Origin: Saposhnikovia divaricata
Lineage: Eukaryota; Streptophyta; Magnoliopsida; Apiales; Apiaceae
DNA length: 64,000 nt
Direction: 5' to 3'
Assembly (NCBI GenBank): GCA_036435485.1
Contig: CM071599.1
Span: 211,829,178-211,893,177, forward strand
Notes under the pieces: generated by a model
Told to the model about the DNA's origin: nothing
Database searches by the model: none
Seen by the model: only the letters and a program-made list of their open reading frames with translations
Position numbers and translations under genes: made by a program
Shown here: piece by piece, positions 53,146 through 64,000 of the stretch
Layout: each line of letters begins with the position of its first letter
Position numbering within the stretch: the first letter of the stretch is position 1

Positions 53146-53448
53146 ACCTTTCTCGAGATTATCAATAATCAAAGAAGCATGATCAACTTTCACAACTCCA
53201 GAAGGTACATTATAGTCTTGAACAAATGGCTTTATTTCTTTCCCGAATAGTCACCTTGAGAAGTTGGAACAATTGTTTTATTTTCTCATTTGCTTGTGAT
53301 TTCACAGCCTTAAGTTCTAAAGTAGCATATAGGAGCTTCTGCTTCATTTCTATCAGACTTCGTAATTATAATTAGAACATTATATCAGGCTTCATAAATT
53401 TCTGATATTTCGTAACATATTTCGTATTATAATCAACTAAAGCAAAGT

Positions 53449-53985
53449 AATGCAACCAGATGATCTTAGTTGCAAAACAAGTTTACAAATCATTTTAAAA
53501 AAGTTCTAAACTACGAGGCCATATCAACAAGCACTTCATACTTAGAATAACCTCTTTCGCAACTAAAAGTAAATAACAGCAAATCAATGCAGCCAAATGA
53601 TCTTAGTTGCAAAACAAGTGTATAAATTGTTTTAAGAAAGCTCATAACTCCGATGCCATAGCAATTCGAGCCACTTTATACTTGGTAACCTCTTTCGTAA
53701 CTCAAAACAAATAAAAGCAAAGAAACACAATTAGATGATATTAGTGCACAACAAGTGATCTATAGTCTTCAGGACATTCAAAAAAATAGTGCGATAACAT
53801 AACAACTCGAGGCAGTTTATGATTTATAATCTCATTCGCAAGTAATAATAAATCAATGCAACCACATGATCTAAGTTGTAAAAATAATCTATAGAACATT
53901 AAAAAAAATCAAGTGAGATAAACTTGCAATTTAAACCAATTTATACTTAGTAACTCTTTCGCAACCAAAAGCAATTTACAATTTC
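53449..53985. repeat. Degenerate tandem repeat of about 135 bp, four copies
   Basis: AATGCA(A/G)CCA.ATGATCTTAG starts at about 53449, 53585, 53724 (weaker) and 53853. Each copy later has TTTATACTTAGTAAC-like and CTCTTTCGCAACTAAAAG-like segments. It follows the DUF1635 fragment and may be intronic. Confidence 0.7.
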
Positions 53986-53989
53986 ATAT

Positions 53990-54125
53990 ATAAATGGTGG
54001 TTGCAACCATGATTGCAGCTTCTCAACCAAGGTTGCAAATGTTGCAACCGATAGAAAATTTTGAATATTACTATTAAGAGAGTGGTGCCCCTGCGGGGCC
54101 TGTTCCACAGAAAATCAACAAGTTA
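53990..54125 (-). repeat. GC-hairpin/GCAACC module 6 (inverted)
   Basis: GTTGCAACCATGATTGCAGC ... TGTTGCAACCGATAG, then GTGCCCCTGCGGGGCCTG and TTCCACAGAAAATCAACAAG. Its outer flank AATCAACAAGT(T)AACAAAT matches module 4, so homology extends beyond the hairpin. Confidence 0.75.
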
Positions 54126-54227
54126 ACAAATCCATAAATATATTGAACTAATTTCTATCAGGTGCAACTTTTGCAACCTTGTGTGCAAAGATGTAGAACC
54201 ACCCATAAGATGAGATTGAGCTCATGA

Positions 54228-54700
54228 TTAATCCTTCTCTATATATTCAATTCAAATCACACTCAAACAATCATTCTATGCTACAATTCTACATATATAC
54301 ATACATAAAACGCATAAACAAACATACATACATACTTTTGCACATTCTATAACAAAATCTCTCCTATAAATTTGATCTCTATCTCAACATCACTCCCAAT
54401 TCTTCATATCTACATACACAAATCAAACGGCTATTACATCACAGTTTTGTTCCTGATCTTGTACTTAATCCTTCTCTATATATCTTCAATTCAAACACAC
54501 ATAAACAATCAACCTATACTACAATTATACACATATACATACATTAAACATATAAATGGATATACATACATACTTTCTCATTCTATAACAAAATTTGTCC
54601 TCTCAATTCGATCTCTATCTCTATACCACTATCAATTCTGCATAAATATATACATAAAACACATAAATATACTTACAAATCTCAGCCACTATCGTAAACT
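54228..54700. repeat. Two-copy tandem repeat of about 237 bp, AT-rich
   Basis: TTAATCCTTCTCTATATAT begins at 54228 and again at 54465; both copies continue with CAATTCAAA, ACATATATACATACAT and TTCGATCTCTATCTC-like text. The 121-codon ORF across it is a by-product of the repeat. Confidence 0.7.
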
Positions 54701-54734
54701 CTCATCGCCGCTCCGATTCAACTTAAAGTCGACC

Positions 54735-56298
54735 TAAATTTGCCCCTTCGGGGCCAATTAACTGAAGGAGAAGAGTTAAGAGGTACTGAAGCTTCAAGCT
54801 GCATGAACGGGAGAGAGTGAGAGAGGGAGTGAATGAGAGACAGAGCACCGGGGGGAGATTGTCTTATAACTGTAAACAACGTAGTTTTAAAAAAATGAAA
54901 GTATGGACGTAGTTTTCAAATTTTAGAAAGTTGGGGCTGTATTTTTGAAAACCCAAAACTTAAGATGGATAGTTATAAAAAAAAGCCCTTTCTTTTATTA
55001 GTCTTAAATGATATTAAATTATGAGTATATTTCATAGTTGATGACTAACTCTTGATTATGAGTTATATTTTCTTTTAATTATGAGCTATATTATGAGTTG
55101 TGCTGGTTAAATTTTTTATGGTAAATACATATTGTGCCATTTTATATGGATTTTAGTAACTATAAAGAATGTGCCATATTTTTGGCTTTTGGACAATTTT
55201 TTGGTATTGTAATCTGTCGTCAATTGATGAATATGGTTTTGTCATTTTAGATGCTTTTTTAAAAAAAATTTTATGGTTTTTTATGAGAACTCAACATTTT
55301 ATATGGCTAACCAAAGAGAATTCCTTTGGTTAAATATATAAAATTGTTCAATTTTATTAAGTATACTGCATATAATAAATATTTAAAGTATATTCAATTA
55401 ATGGTTCATTGACATGGTTTATTTGTTGTGATTTTTGTGATGATCTTTCAGTTTTTCCTTGGATGTGAAGAAGTGTAAAGAGAAGATGGATGTTGTTTTT
55501 CTTGTGTGGGAAGAAGTGTAAAGAGAAGATGGATGAAGGCAAAATCTTTGGTTTCGTAGTGGAAATTAAACAACAAGAAGTCCGTGGCAATTTGCTTATG
55601 GCTTTTATGTAAATCGATATGTATTGTTGTTGGGTAGGGTACTCTTTTTTTCCTGAGTTTTTTCCCATAGGATTTTGCTCTTGCGGAAGTTTTAACAAAG
55701 CCTACATGTGTAAGGAGTCTTCTTCTATGATATAGAAATTTTATTGTGTAAATTTCCGAAGGAATCTCTTTCTCATGTCAGTCATAATTCAGGTTACGAT
55801 CCATGAATTGGTTAAGCATACATTTCGGTTAGATGATAAGCTTTTGTGGATGAAATAATGTCTCAAAATTCCTTTCCTTTTTGGATTGTGTAAATTTTAT
55901 CTTTTAAATAAAATCGTTTCATTTTGTAAAAAAACAAAAAAAGAACTCTAGACTCCAACATATTCGCAACAAATTTCATACCGTGGTATCTAAACGTTAT
56001 TTTATTATTAAAAGTATAAAAGCGATATTTATAGAAAATATAAATTTGTTTTTAGTCAATGAGTAGAGTAATTTTGAAAATTATAGAAATTCTAAAATTT
56101 ACATAAATTCTGGTGTTACATTAAATATATATGATGTACACCAAAATATTTTATTTTTTAGAGTTGAGATATAATGAATTTTTAGATCATACGAAAGTGT
56201 ATTTACAGAGTTGGGTGGGAAATTGGGAGAGGGTCGTATTACTTTGCTGTTTAACACAGGTGCATTTTATTTCAGTGTAATTTCCCTGCATATGTACT
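54735..56298. other. Intergenic stretch, MULE-like hairpin at its start
   Basis: GCCCCTTCGGGGC (54742-54754) followed by GAGAGAGTGAGAGAGGGAG recalls GCCCCTACGGGGC at 60295-60307 and its GAGAGA-rich flank. A small inverted-repeat element ending near 54990 (AAGATGGATAGTTATAAAA) is possible. The rest to 56298 is AT-rich, with two copies of GAAGTGTAAAGAGAAGATGGATG at 55468 and 55510; no gene seen. Confidence 0.4.
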
Positions 56299-57450
56299 CA
56301 AGGACTGCTCCAGAACTTGTGAGGCCTAAAGCTAAAGCAAGAGGCCTCCTAAAATAAGATAAAATTATTATTTTTATACAAATATTATAGTTATAACATT
56401 AAAATTTGTTCATATTTTTTCAAATGATTTGAAGAAGCAATTGGTATAAACTCTCTCAAAATGGATATTGAAATTAAATCTAAACTGTCAATTTTTGATA
56501 GTTTAGAGTAGAGATGTAAATACAATAAAAAAAGGTTAATGTAGAACATATAAGTATATTATATATATGTTGAGAGTAGAGATGTTTAAAAAACCTGAAT
56601 CCCTTGGTCCAATCCGATTCGCAAAAAAGCCCGAAAAACCCGTCCCGGTTTGGTCCGGTCCGAGTATCTAAAATGGGTCTCCTATTTTTCATCAAGCCCT
56701 ACCTGAAGCCCGAAATCCCGAATAAAGTCTGGGCTTTTTAAAAGTCTGGACAAAAGTCCGGTTCGGCCCAGATAAAAACCCGGACCTTTTAAGAAATCTG
56801 GATAAAAATTCTGATTTTTTATAGATAAAATCCAAAAATATATAATATTTTTAATAAATTTCAAGAATATTAAGAAGGGATGTGAAGAATCACGAGGTTA
56901 GGAAGAATCAACAATATGCAGGACAAACCTTTGTTCAAGAAAACTTATTGAGTGTAGAAGATGTACTTCTCGAAATGGTATATGATTTACGGTCGGCTTA
57001 AGTCATAACACAGATTATGAGTAAAAAGTTCTTGAGTTGCAGTAATTTTTTAGTATTAGGTTTCGTGGTGTCTCATGGATTCTAGAAGTTCAGGAGTGTA
57101 ACTCTTTAGAGGTTGTTCCTTTTTTAAAAATTTTCTTTTTTGTATATAAATATATTAGTTTTGCAAAAAAAGGCAAAAATTACGTTTATATAAACTAAAA
57201 AAAAGCCCGAATAAAAGCCCGGTCCGATCCGAAGGCCTAAAATGGACCTCATATTTTAGAAAAAAAATCCGATCCGATCCGATTTTTGAAAAAATCCGAC
57301 CCAACTCGATTTTTAAAAAATCTGAGTTTCTTAAAACTTGAATAAAACCCTATCCGAAGAATTTTTTATGCCTTCCTAATTGAGAGGCCTTTATAATTTG
57401 GAGGACTAAAATAATTGATTTAATGGCCTTACACTGGAGCCACCCGTACT
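56299..57450. repeat. Nested MITE-like repeats with GCCCGG/CCGATCCGA motifs
   Basis: Outer ends GGACTGCTCCAGAACTTGTG with AGGCC and, inverted, GGCCTTACACTGGAGCCACC look like short inverted termini. Inside, from about 56577 to 57365, AAAAGCCCGAATAAAAGCCC, GGTCCGATCCGAAGGCC and their complements recur at both sides, as in plant hAT-derived repeats. No target duplication could be confirmed and no gene is present. 57451-57724 shows nothing. Confidence 0.4.
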
Positions 57451-57724
57451 TGTTCTTCTTATGTTATTAGTCATATGACGAGAAAAGTAAAAACCTTCAA
57501 ACATCACTCATGTAAATGTAATTAAAAGATCATAGTGCGAAAAGTAAAAACGTTCATAACATCACTTTAATTATTCATTACAAGAAAACAAAAACAAAAA
57601 CGCAAAGCTGGATATATACTAATAATTAATTAAGATTTAAGAACATGTATATATTTTAAAACACGTACATAAAGATGTTGAATAAAATTGCAGATGATAT
57701 GATTGCGATCAGGATGCATGAAGA

Positions 57725-59274
57725 TCAATTACGAAGCCTGCAGTTTCTTCTGATCTCTCCATTAGTTCCAGTAAGAGGACTGATATTTCCCATCTTTATC
57801 ATCGCAGCAGTAAAATCACTTAGAAATGCTGCATTATTGTTACTGTAACTCCGAACCTGAGCATCGGTGGATCCACCATTGAAGAGCTCCTGATCAGAAT
57901 GGAGAAGTCCGCGTTGATTCACAAGGTTTTGATAGTAACTATTTCCAAACTGATTTGGACTCTGGATGTCAAGAGGAGCCAAGTTTGTGTTACCACCAGA
58001 AGCTGGACAATTTGCCTGCCGAGTAGTTCTGAATGCCGCGTTTATGTTTGTGTCATTATATATGTGTCCACGGAAGTTGGTACATTGAGCTTGGCCTACG
58101 GTGTGGCCACCTGCAAGGGCAGTCATGTCGCGGGCGTTCAGACCTTTGGAAGAAAACATGGAGAGGAGGGTGGAGAGACTTGAGGTTGGTGCTGGGATTT
58201 GGGCGTTAGCTGCACTTAGACTTGCGGTTCTTGCGTCTCTTCGGCCTAGCAGCACTGTCCATGATGGTCCTCCCAGCTGTCACGATTGTTCATGAACATA
58301 TTAAAGTAAACATTTTGGTTAAAACTTCCAAATCAAGATATGTAGTTATTGACATTATGCATGCATGTGAATATGTGATTAGTCAAAAGAGTTGTTAAGA
58401 TAATTAATACAACGGCAATCAACTTAATTAGCTTACCGCAACAACACTGTCTCGGGCTGAAAGTGCCAGAATATCAGCACATGAAACGGTGGCATTACAA
58501 GCAGCTTCTACACGAGTTTTAATGGTGTCAATCACGTCAAAACCTCTTGCTGAGTTTCTGTTTGCATTTGCTGTCTTTTCCCCTGTAAAACCTGATACGT
58601 CATCCAGCAGTACAGATCCGTCACACCCCTGAAAATTTACATGTACCAGAAATTCATCAAGAAAATATATAATTAATTATTAATTTAGCATTACATAGTT
58701 ATAAAACTTTAAACCGATGTTTTTTTTTGACAATTAAACCGATGTTTTTATGTGTATTAATGTATAGTACTGATAGTCTCGTATATGATAGATTGTACTC
58801 CCTTCGTTCTTCTCATTTGTTTACAAATGATGTGGGCACCGAAGAAAATGTGTAAAGTAGTGAAAAAAAGTCAGAAAAGTGAGTAAAGTGGTGGGACCAA
58901 TCAATATTTTATGTAATAGATTGAGTTTAGGGGAGGAAAGTGATAAATATAGTTAATTTTTATATTATAAAACATTACTATTTTTGGTAAGTTTTGAAAT
59001 GTACAGAATTGAAAGGACATCCCAGAAGAAAAGTAAAGAAACAAGAGAGGGAGTAACTCACATTAACGAAACAATCATGGAAGAAGAGACGAAGAATAAA
59101 GGCACCCTGACGTGGCTGATTATTGACTGCTTGGTTAGTAGCGGTTCGGACAAGTGTTTGAACATTTGGGCATGAACGAGCATAAAAGTTAGCCGAGAGC
59201 TGAGCACTAGCTAGGCGAGAAACAATCAAGAGAATTGTACATAACAAATTAGTAGTATTAGTTAGAGAAGCCAT
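57725..59274 (-). CDS. Class III (secretory) peroxidase, three exons
   Basis: Exons 59274-59062, 58628-58437 and 58276-57725, GT..AG introns, both phase 0, giving 318 residues (family 300-350). The ATG at 59274 has context AAAATGGC. A signal peptide ends LASA before QLSANFYARSCPN. Exon 1 has the distal heme site LRLFFHDCFVN (Arg, catalytic His); exon 2 has GCDGSVLLDD (calcium and disulfide) and VSCADILALSARD. Exon 3 has LGGPSW, LLGRRDARTAS and the proximal-heme-His block MTALAGGHTVGQAQC, ending RLRN. It oxidises phenolics with H2O2 in the apoplast or vacuole (lignin, wall cross-linking, defence). Eight Cys positions fit. Intron 3 of the ancestral four-exon structure is missing. It appears intact. 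Confidence 0.96.
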
Positions 59275-59359
59275 TTTGCAATGTTCAAGTTCCTTAATCA
59301 CTAACAAGCCTGTAAGTAATTAAGAAGGGATGAGGTTATAAGCTGCGATTGAAATGGGA

Positions 59360-59366
59360 ATTTATA
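59360..59366 (-). promoter_or_regulatory. TATA box of the peroxidase gene
   Basis: CTATAAATTCC in minus sense, 86-92 bp before the ATG, leaving a 5' UTR of roughly 55-60 nt. Upstream (59367-59821) I see no further gene; it contains AGTTGACTAGG near 59514, a W-box-like core. Confidence 0.6.
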
Positions 59367-59821
59367 GGCAAATACCATATGCATGCTGCTGAGACGTAAA
59401 ATTATGTTAAGTTACGTAAAATTCAAATATTCCTGCGCTTAAGTGGGATACTTTTCGTCATAGAGTTTACATTAGGGTTAGATGGGGGGTAGATAGTCTA
59501 GAAATAAAGCCCACAGTTGACTAGGTAGATATATATGGTCGGAAAAATCAAAGCATCCAATCACGTATGATAGGATCATAATCATAGAGCTGTTATGTTA
59601 ACCAATCACGTCGATAGTCCATGCACATATTATACTGTTTACACTGTACTACTAAAAATCTACGCTACATGTAGTCTATGATAGGGATGGTCTTTGTTAT
59701 TATGTATGTTTGATGAATTCTTCTCATTTTTGCCCCTTTTCTTCAAAATATTGCTATAAATTAGAAAAGTAAGATATCGATCCAAATTTTTTTAAACAAA
59801 TCAACAAAAGGGTGAAGGCCC

Positions 59822-60589
59822 ATGACCAAAATACCTACCGCCAACCCGGGCGGCCATAAATACCCACGGCACACGCTACTGGTAATGAAGTAACACATGA
59901 CAGGAAAGGAGTAACACACAGACACGATATTGACAGGCGTAAAAATAACCCATGATACGCATTCCATACCAGCGCATCCCATGTTACGCAGTTCTGAAAT
60001 GCGTGATGACGTCATCTGACGTCATCATCATTTTTGCTTAGATGACGTCATCATCATTTTTGCTCAGAATTCACGGGAGCTCAGTACCCATGGCGATTTG
60101 GAGGCGATTTTCGCCGGAAAATGCAAATTCTTCGTTCACTCAAGACATCTTCCTATAACGTACTATATATCAATGGAATCGCCTTTCGACGATCTACACA
60201 ACCATACCCATTTTAAAACCATTTCATTTCCATATTTCAAACCCCCAATCGAACCGAACAATATCTCCTCAATTTTTCGGTGAGCTCGTAACTGCCCCTA
60301 CGGGGCCAGATTCGTTAAATCGATTGGGGCAAAACGAAGAGCTGGTAATGGTGATTGTTTTGGTATAATCAAAAGCAGTGGTAGTGGCCGGAGAGAGCGA
60401 AGAGAGGCGGAGAGAGTTCAGGAGGTCGGAGAGATCCGGTAAAACGAGAGAGATGGGAGAGAAAACGGGAGAGACGAGAGAGATGGGATGCGCACTCACA
60501 GTGGCGTGTTCCGTGGATAGTGAGTGCCAACTGTTCCGAAAATCAGTATTTTGGGTCATGGGTACCTCATTCTGAGGTATTTTGGTCAT
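59822..60589. mobile_element. Small element with 15-bp inverted ends (unclassified, MULE/Pack-like)
   Basis: ATGACCAAAATACCT at 59822-59836 and its exact complement AGGTATTTTGGTCAT at 60575-60589 enclose 768 bp. The interior is GC-richer than its surroundings. It holds TGACGTCA palindromes, GCCCCTACGGGGC and GAGAGAGG-rich DNA, and has no long ORF with a domain. No clear target duplication flanks it. Confidence 0.5.
60006..60049. promoter_or_regulatory. Three TGACGTCA palindromes (bZIP C-box type)
   Basis: TGACGTCA at 60006-60013, 60016-60023 and 60042-60049. The last two begin a repeated TGACGTCATCATCATTTTTG unit. TGACGTCA is the optimal site of plant TGA/bZIP factors. They lie about 730 bp upstream of the peroxidase start; any effect on it is speculation. 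Confidence 0.55.
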
Positions 60590-61999
60590 TTTCTCTCAAC
60601 AAAATCAGTACATTCACTTAATTAACTTTCACAAAATTAAATTTAGTTGATTTGAACGCGATGATATACTCTAATGGAAATGGCTTATGTCTCGTCACAC
60701 GATTTGAATATTCTTGTTCAATTTCCAGATTTGTTAGAACATATATATACTCTCCAAAGTATATAAATTTAATTATTAGAAAAAATTAAATTGATTTTAT
60801 CCGTTCTATACTCCACATGCATGAAAATTTCATCCGTGTATATTCACTAACAAGATCCAAGTATAAGTGTATAACATAGAAAACAAATTCTATGGTTAAT
60901 TCGTATATATGATATTTGTACAAGCATTCTCGAAAATAAAGACCCAGAAAAGTATTTGCTTTATTAATAGAACTTCTAGATCTAAATAGGCTTTTGACAT
61001 TTTGTACAAATACCTTTTCTTTTGTTTGAAAACATCACACAAATTCGGCGGACATGATATTAAAGTGAAGGTGGTTGTACTAAGAAATTCTCCCAAAACA
61101 AATTTGTGTCCTGTGCACTGTATAGCTTGTAACTTGTAAGTTGTAAGCCCAAGTTTTATTATCGAAAAATATTAGAAGTACCAAATTGAGTATAACATTT
61201 TTTATAAAATGATACGTGTTTTAATTTGATTAGTTATAATTTAATTAAATATAATGGGTTCTTCTATTTTCACACCTATATGAATTAATAAAAATATTTT
61301 TTTATGCCACATCATTTTTACCCCATCATTTTATAACGATTTTTAGTACACAATTTTGTATCTATTATTAACTTCCATGCATGCACATGTTTTCCTTCTT
61401 CCCCTAGACTCAAACTAATTTATTTATAAATATTGACTAGCTAAAACTAAAAATATATTTATCCGAAACAACATTAGGAGAATTTACATGAGAGTCGGTT
61501 TAGGAACCCTATCAGCTAGCCGCCCAAAGCCTTCTTCCTCTTTTCCAGATCTACTTCATTTTCTCCACTAAAATCTTCTTCCCCCTCTCAAATCTACACT
61601 ATTCTCCCACTTTCTCTTCTAATCACCATATTTCTTAATACTTCCGTTATTTCTTAGTAAAATAAATTTGCTAGTCTTGTCTTTTCACTTTTGACATGGT
61701 TGCTAGTATGGTCTTTTGACATGAGTTATTGTTATGTTCAGTTTTATATTTATTGTATTTCGACGTTGGATCTGCTGAGAATGATTTTGTTGATGTTTTT
61801 GATCTGGAAAGCCAGCATCGAAGTTGGGACGGTGGTAATTATTACATCTAATTTCTGTACTTGGGTAAAATTTTCATTTTTGGGATGAATAGTAATTTTA
61901 TGGATGAATAGTGATTTTTGGTGATTAAGAAATCTTTCATGTCACCCTATGTACGGGACAGGAAATGGATATTGTAAAGTTACATTAGTAATCTATGAT
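60590..61999. other. Intergenic stretch without recognisable gene
   Basis: AT-rich. Short ORFs (60896-61096 minus, 61691-61888 plus) show no domain or codon pattern of a real gene. Confidence 0.4.
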
Positions 62000-64000
62000 G
62001 AAAATGAGTGTATGTAAACGCGATCAGAATTCGAAAAATTCAAACTTTATTTTTATGGATTATTTGACCAGGCAATGAAGAGCTTATCAATTTGATCAAG
62101 ACAGTGATTTATTTATATTGAGAATTCCGTGATTTTATATTTTATCATTTTATTAAAGTGATTTAAGGAATCAAGAACAAAAAGCAACAAACGTTTTAGA
62201 TTTCGCTAGAATTTTATAACGAGATTAAGAGATAAAGCGAACGCGTAATGGATTATGGATTAAACATAAACCAAGATTAAATACCATGCATGATCATCAA
62301 GTGCAACATATGAGATGATTAATGAGAAACAAATCAAGAACAAGTCAACAAGAGTGATGTGTTCTTATAAGAACAAGCCAACAATGTTCTTTCTTTTTAA
62401 CCACAAATCTTGGCACATTGATAAGGAGGCTACAAGGCTTGTTTAACATCTGATCTTAAGTTAGTAAATATCACAAATTCACTTTATTCAACCACTAGTC
62501 AAGAGCAAAAAGCAAGAAAAGAGTTCATCACCATTAAACAACCATTCGGCCAGATTTGAGGAAGGAGGAAAGAGGAGACAAAAGTCCTAGCTACCAAGCT
62601 TCAAATTTAGTGATCTATAACTCAAAAGAAAGCCCTTGATTAGTAGAAGGCATGGTTAAAATCTCAGTTTCAACCATGGATTGTAAGGTGCTCAAATATT
62701 CATTCAAAGCTGATGATGAATAGTAGTAACCTTAACTTGTTTTCTTGATTTTATCTTAAGGTTTTGGCTTTGTAAAGACCATCTAAGGCTTATCTAAGAT
62801 TTATCAAACTTTATTAGTGTTGTTAGAACATCAAGAAAGGTAAAATTCTCATCCATGCTTTGTGTTTATGTGTAGTTTTGAGATGGATTCATGAATGGTT
62901 CATGATAAGTGTTTTAGTGGATGTTTTGATTTATATTAATGTGTAAAATGTTGAGTGATGATTTTGGACCTTACCACTGGCCTTAATGGCTTTTTAGAGA
63001 TGTTAGTTGATGTTGAGAATGTATGATTTGCCTTGATGGCTTAATTGGAGTGTATAAAATTTGGAAACATTCGATTTATAGCCAAAATGTACCAACTTTG
63101 TGGCTATGTTTGAAACCCTTAATAGTTGTAATAAAATGTGAGATTTGGTGGTAAAATGCTAAGGTTAGTTACCAAGGTTTGTGCGAAGGTTTCGAGTAAA
63201 AAAGATTATTTTTTGATTTTATAAAAATATGTCAGCCGAGATTACGCAAGTGAGAACCCCTAAGAAAGTGACTTAAAATGGATTTTGTAAATGGTTAAGT
63301 ATAATGTGAATTCGAGGAATGATTCTGGACTTAACTTACGACTTGAGTATTTGTCGACTATCATAGACTTAGTAAGAGCCTAAAATGAGCCACTAGTGCC
63401 TTTATTATGATTTTGTTAAATGTGTGAGTAATAAGTTATAAGTGGATCGTACAGGGGCTTTATCGTATACGGAATTGATCGTATAGGGGACTTTGTTTAG
63501 ATTATCGAACCCCGTCATGAGCCCCTACTACATCCAGAGCACCAGGCAAGTTTTCAAAACCTATACTTTAAAAATGTTGTTGTATAATACTGCTTCTACC
63601 TTATATAAACAATTTACAGTTTTGCGATAGTTGTTATATCATGTTAAGAATGATTTTGATTATGGTTTATATGCTAGCTTTTGTATACGTAGATATAAAC
63701 CGGTATATGTTGTGGCTCTAAGTGATAAGTGATAAGAGCATATTTGTTATTTTCGACTCTAGACCGGGATTCGGTACTTTGCGGTACTGTCCTAGAAACC
63801 CGGAGAGATTCGAGAGACAGGAATATTGTTTTTTTTATTAATGTTTTAATAAACATTATTTATATTTCCAAAAAGTATTAAATACTTGGAAATGATTTAA
63901 AAAATATTATTTGAACATTTATTTTATTAAAAGAATATTATCTTGAATGACATTTATTTATGGAGATTTACTTAATAAATATTTATTAAATCTCTTTAAT
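62000..64000. repeat. Probable part of a large gypsy LTR or leader, runs off the window
   Basis: Low-complexity AT-rich text with stretches such as ATCGTACAGGGGCTTTATCG, ATCGTATAGGGGACTTTG, GAACCCCGTCATGAGCCCCT and ACATCCAGAGCACCAGGCAA, of the kind found in long LTRs of plant chromoviruses. No terminus, primer site or ORF is visible, so the class and limits are guesses. Confidence 0.3.

Larger units (their letters stand above)
39708..53358 (-). pseudogene. DUF1635-family gene fragment split by the Athila element
   Basis: Coding pieces are 53151-53358 and 39708-39883 in minus sense, contiguous before the 13.3 kb insertion. They read SLIEMKQKLLYATLEL, QANEKIKQLFQLLKVTIRER, a stop, then DHASLIIDNLEKGKPLP, a TAG, and KGNLVQVVLGAGQLLQTLFA. 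Plant DUF1635 proteins (unknown function) have the same order: a heptad-rich KLL.TTLELE...QERDEA segment and a C-terminal GKPLP.KGKLLQ.V..AGPLLQTLL block. The TAG stands where Q is expected. It lacks introns between these blocks in the visible part and is clearly non-functional. Confidence 0.75.

Noticed and set aside
54372..54737. 121-codon ORF
   Set aside because: Low-complexity translation of an AT-rich tandem repeat; no codon bias or homology.
61691..61888. 65-codon hydrophobic ORF as a small membrane protein
   Set aside because: No start context, homology or exon structure; composition matches surrounding T-rich DNA.

Overview
The window is AT-rich nuclear DNA of a flowering plant, most likely a eudicot. 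The signs are spliced genes, a class III peroxidase with plant exon structure, a PPR-DYW editing-factor gene, Ty1/copia and Ty3/gypsy (Athila) retrotransposons with plant tRNA primer sites, hAT-type MITEs and MULE remnants. I cannot name the species. Only one host gene looks intact: the peroxidase at 57725-59274 (minus strand, three exons). Almost everything else is mobile DNA or broken gene copies.

Layout. 1-1430: one LTR of a gypsy-like element that runs off the left edge and interrupts a copia element (1431-3320), which itself carries a hAT MITE (1460-1870). The 3' LTR of that copia ends inside the last codons of a PPR-DYW gene (3321-5385, minus). 5445-20056: a 14.6 kb SIRE/Maximus-like copia element, minus strand, 1,055 bp LTRs, TSD GTTAT, with a very long extra ORF between pol and the 3' LTR. 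20438-20980: an LTR fragment of a related element. 21051-22789: a 1.7 kb non-autonomous LTR element. 23438-35080: a hAT-like MITE split by an 11.2 kb Athila-type element (23689-34881, TSD CACTC) that lacks reverse transcriptase and contains an internal LTR piece plus primer site. 35231-39883 and 53151-54125: a graveyard of captured gene fragments (LINE RT, PPR, TM9SF, CDK last exon, MULE transposase SWIM exons, DUF1635) among repeated GC-hairpin/GCAACC modules. 39884-53145: a young 13.3 kb Athila element (TSD ACCTT) with an unbroken 1,833-residue gag-pol ORF and an extra ORF. Its 5' LTR has a tandem partial copy next to the primer site. 54126-57724: simple repeats and MITE-like sequence. 59822-60589: a small element with 15-bp inverted ends and three TGACGTCA palindromes. 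62000-64000: probably part of another LTR element.

How the parts relate. The three large elements share an unusual plan. Each has an extra sense-strand ORF between pol and the 3' LTR, and the copia ORF and one Athila ORF can be aligned by eye although the elements belong to different superfamilies. Each also carries two copies of a purine-tract-plus-hairpin module: one at the 3' LTR and one internal. The RT-less Athila element has nearly identical LTRs, so it must have moved recently using enzymes supplied in trans; an element like the intact Athila nearby is the natural helper type. The copia element also has broken frames and an altered RT catalytic motif (NVDD) despite young LTRs.
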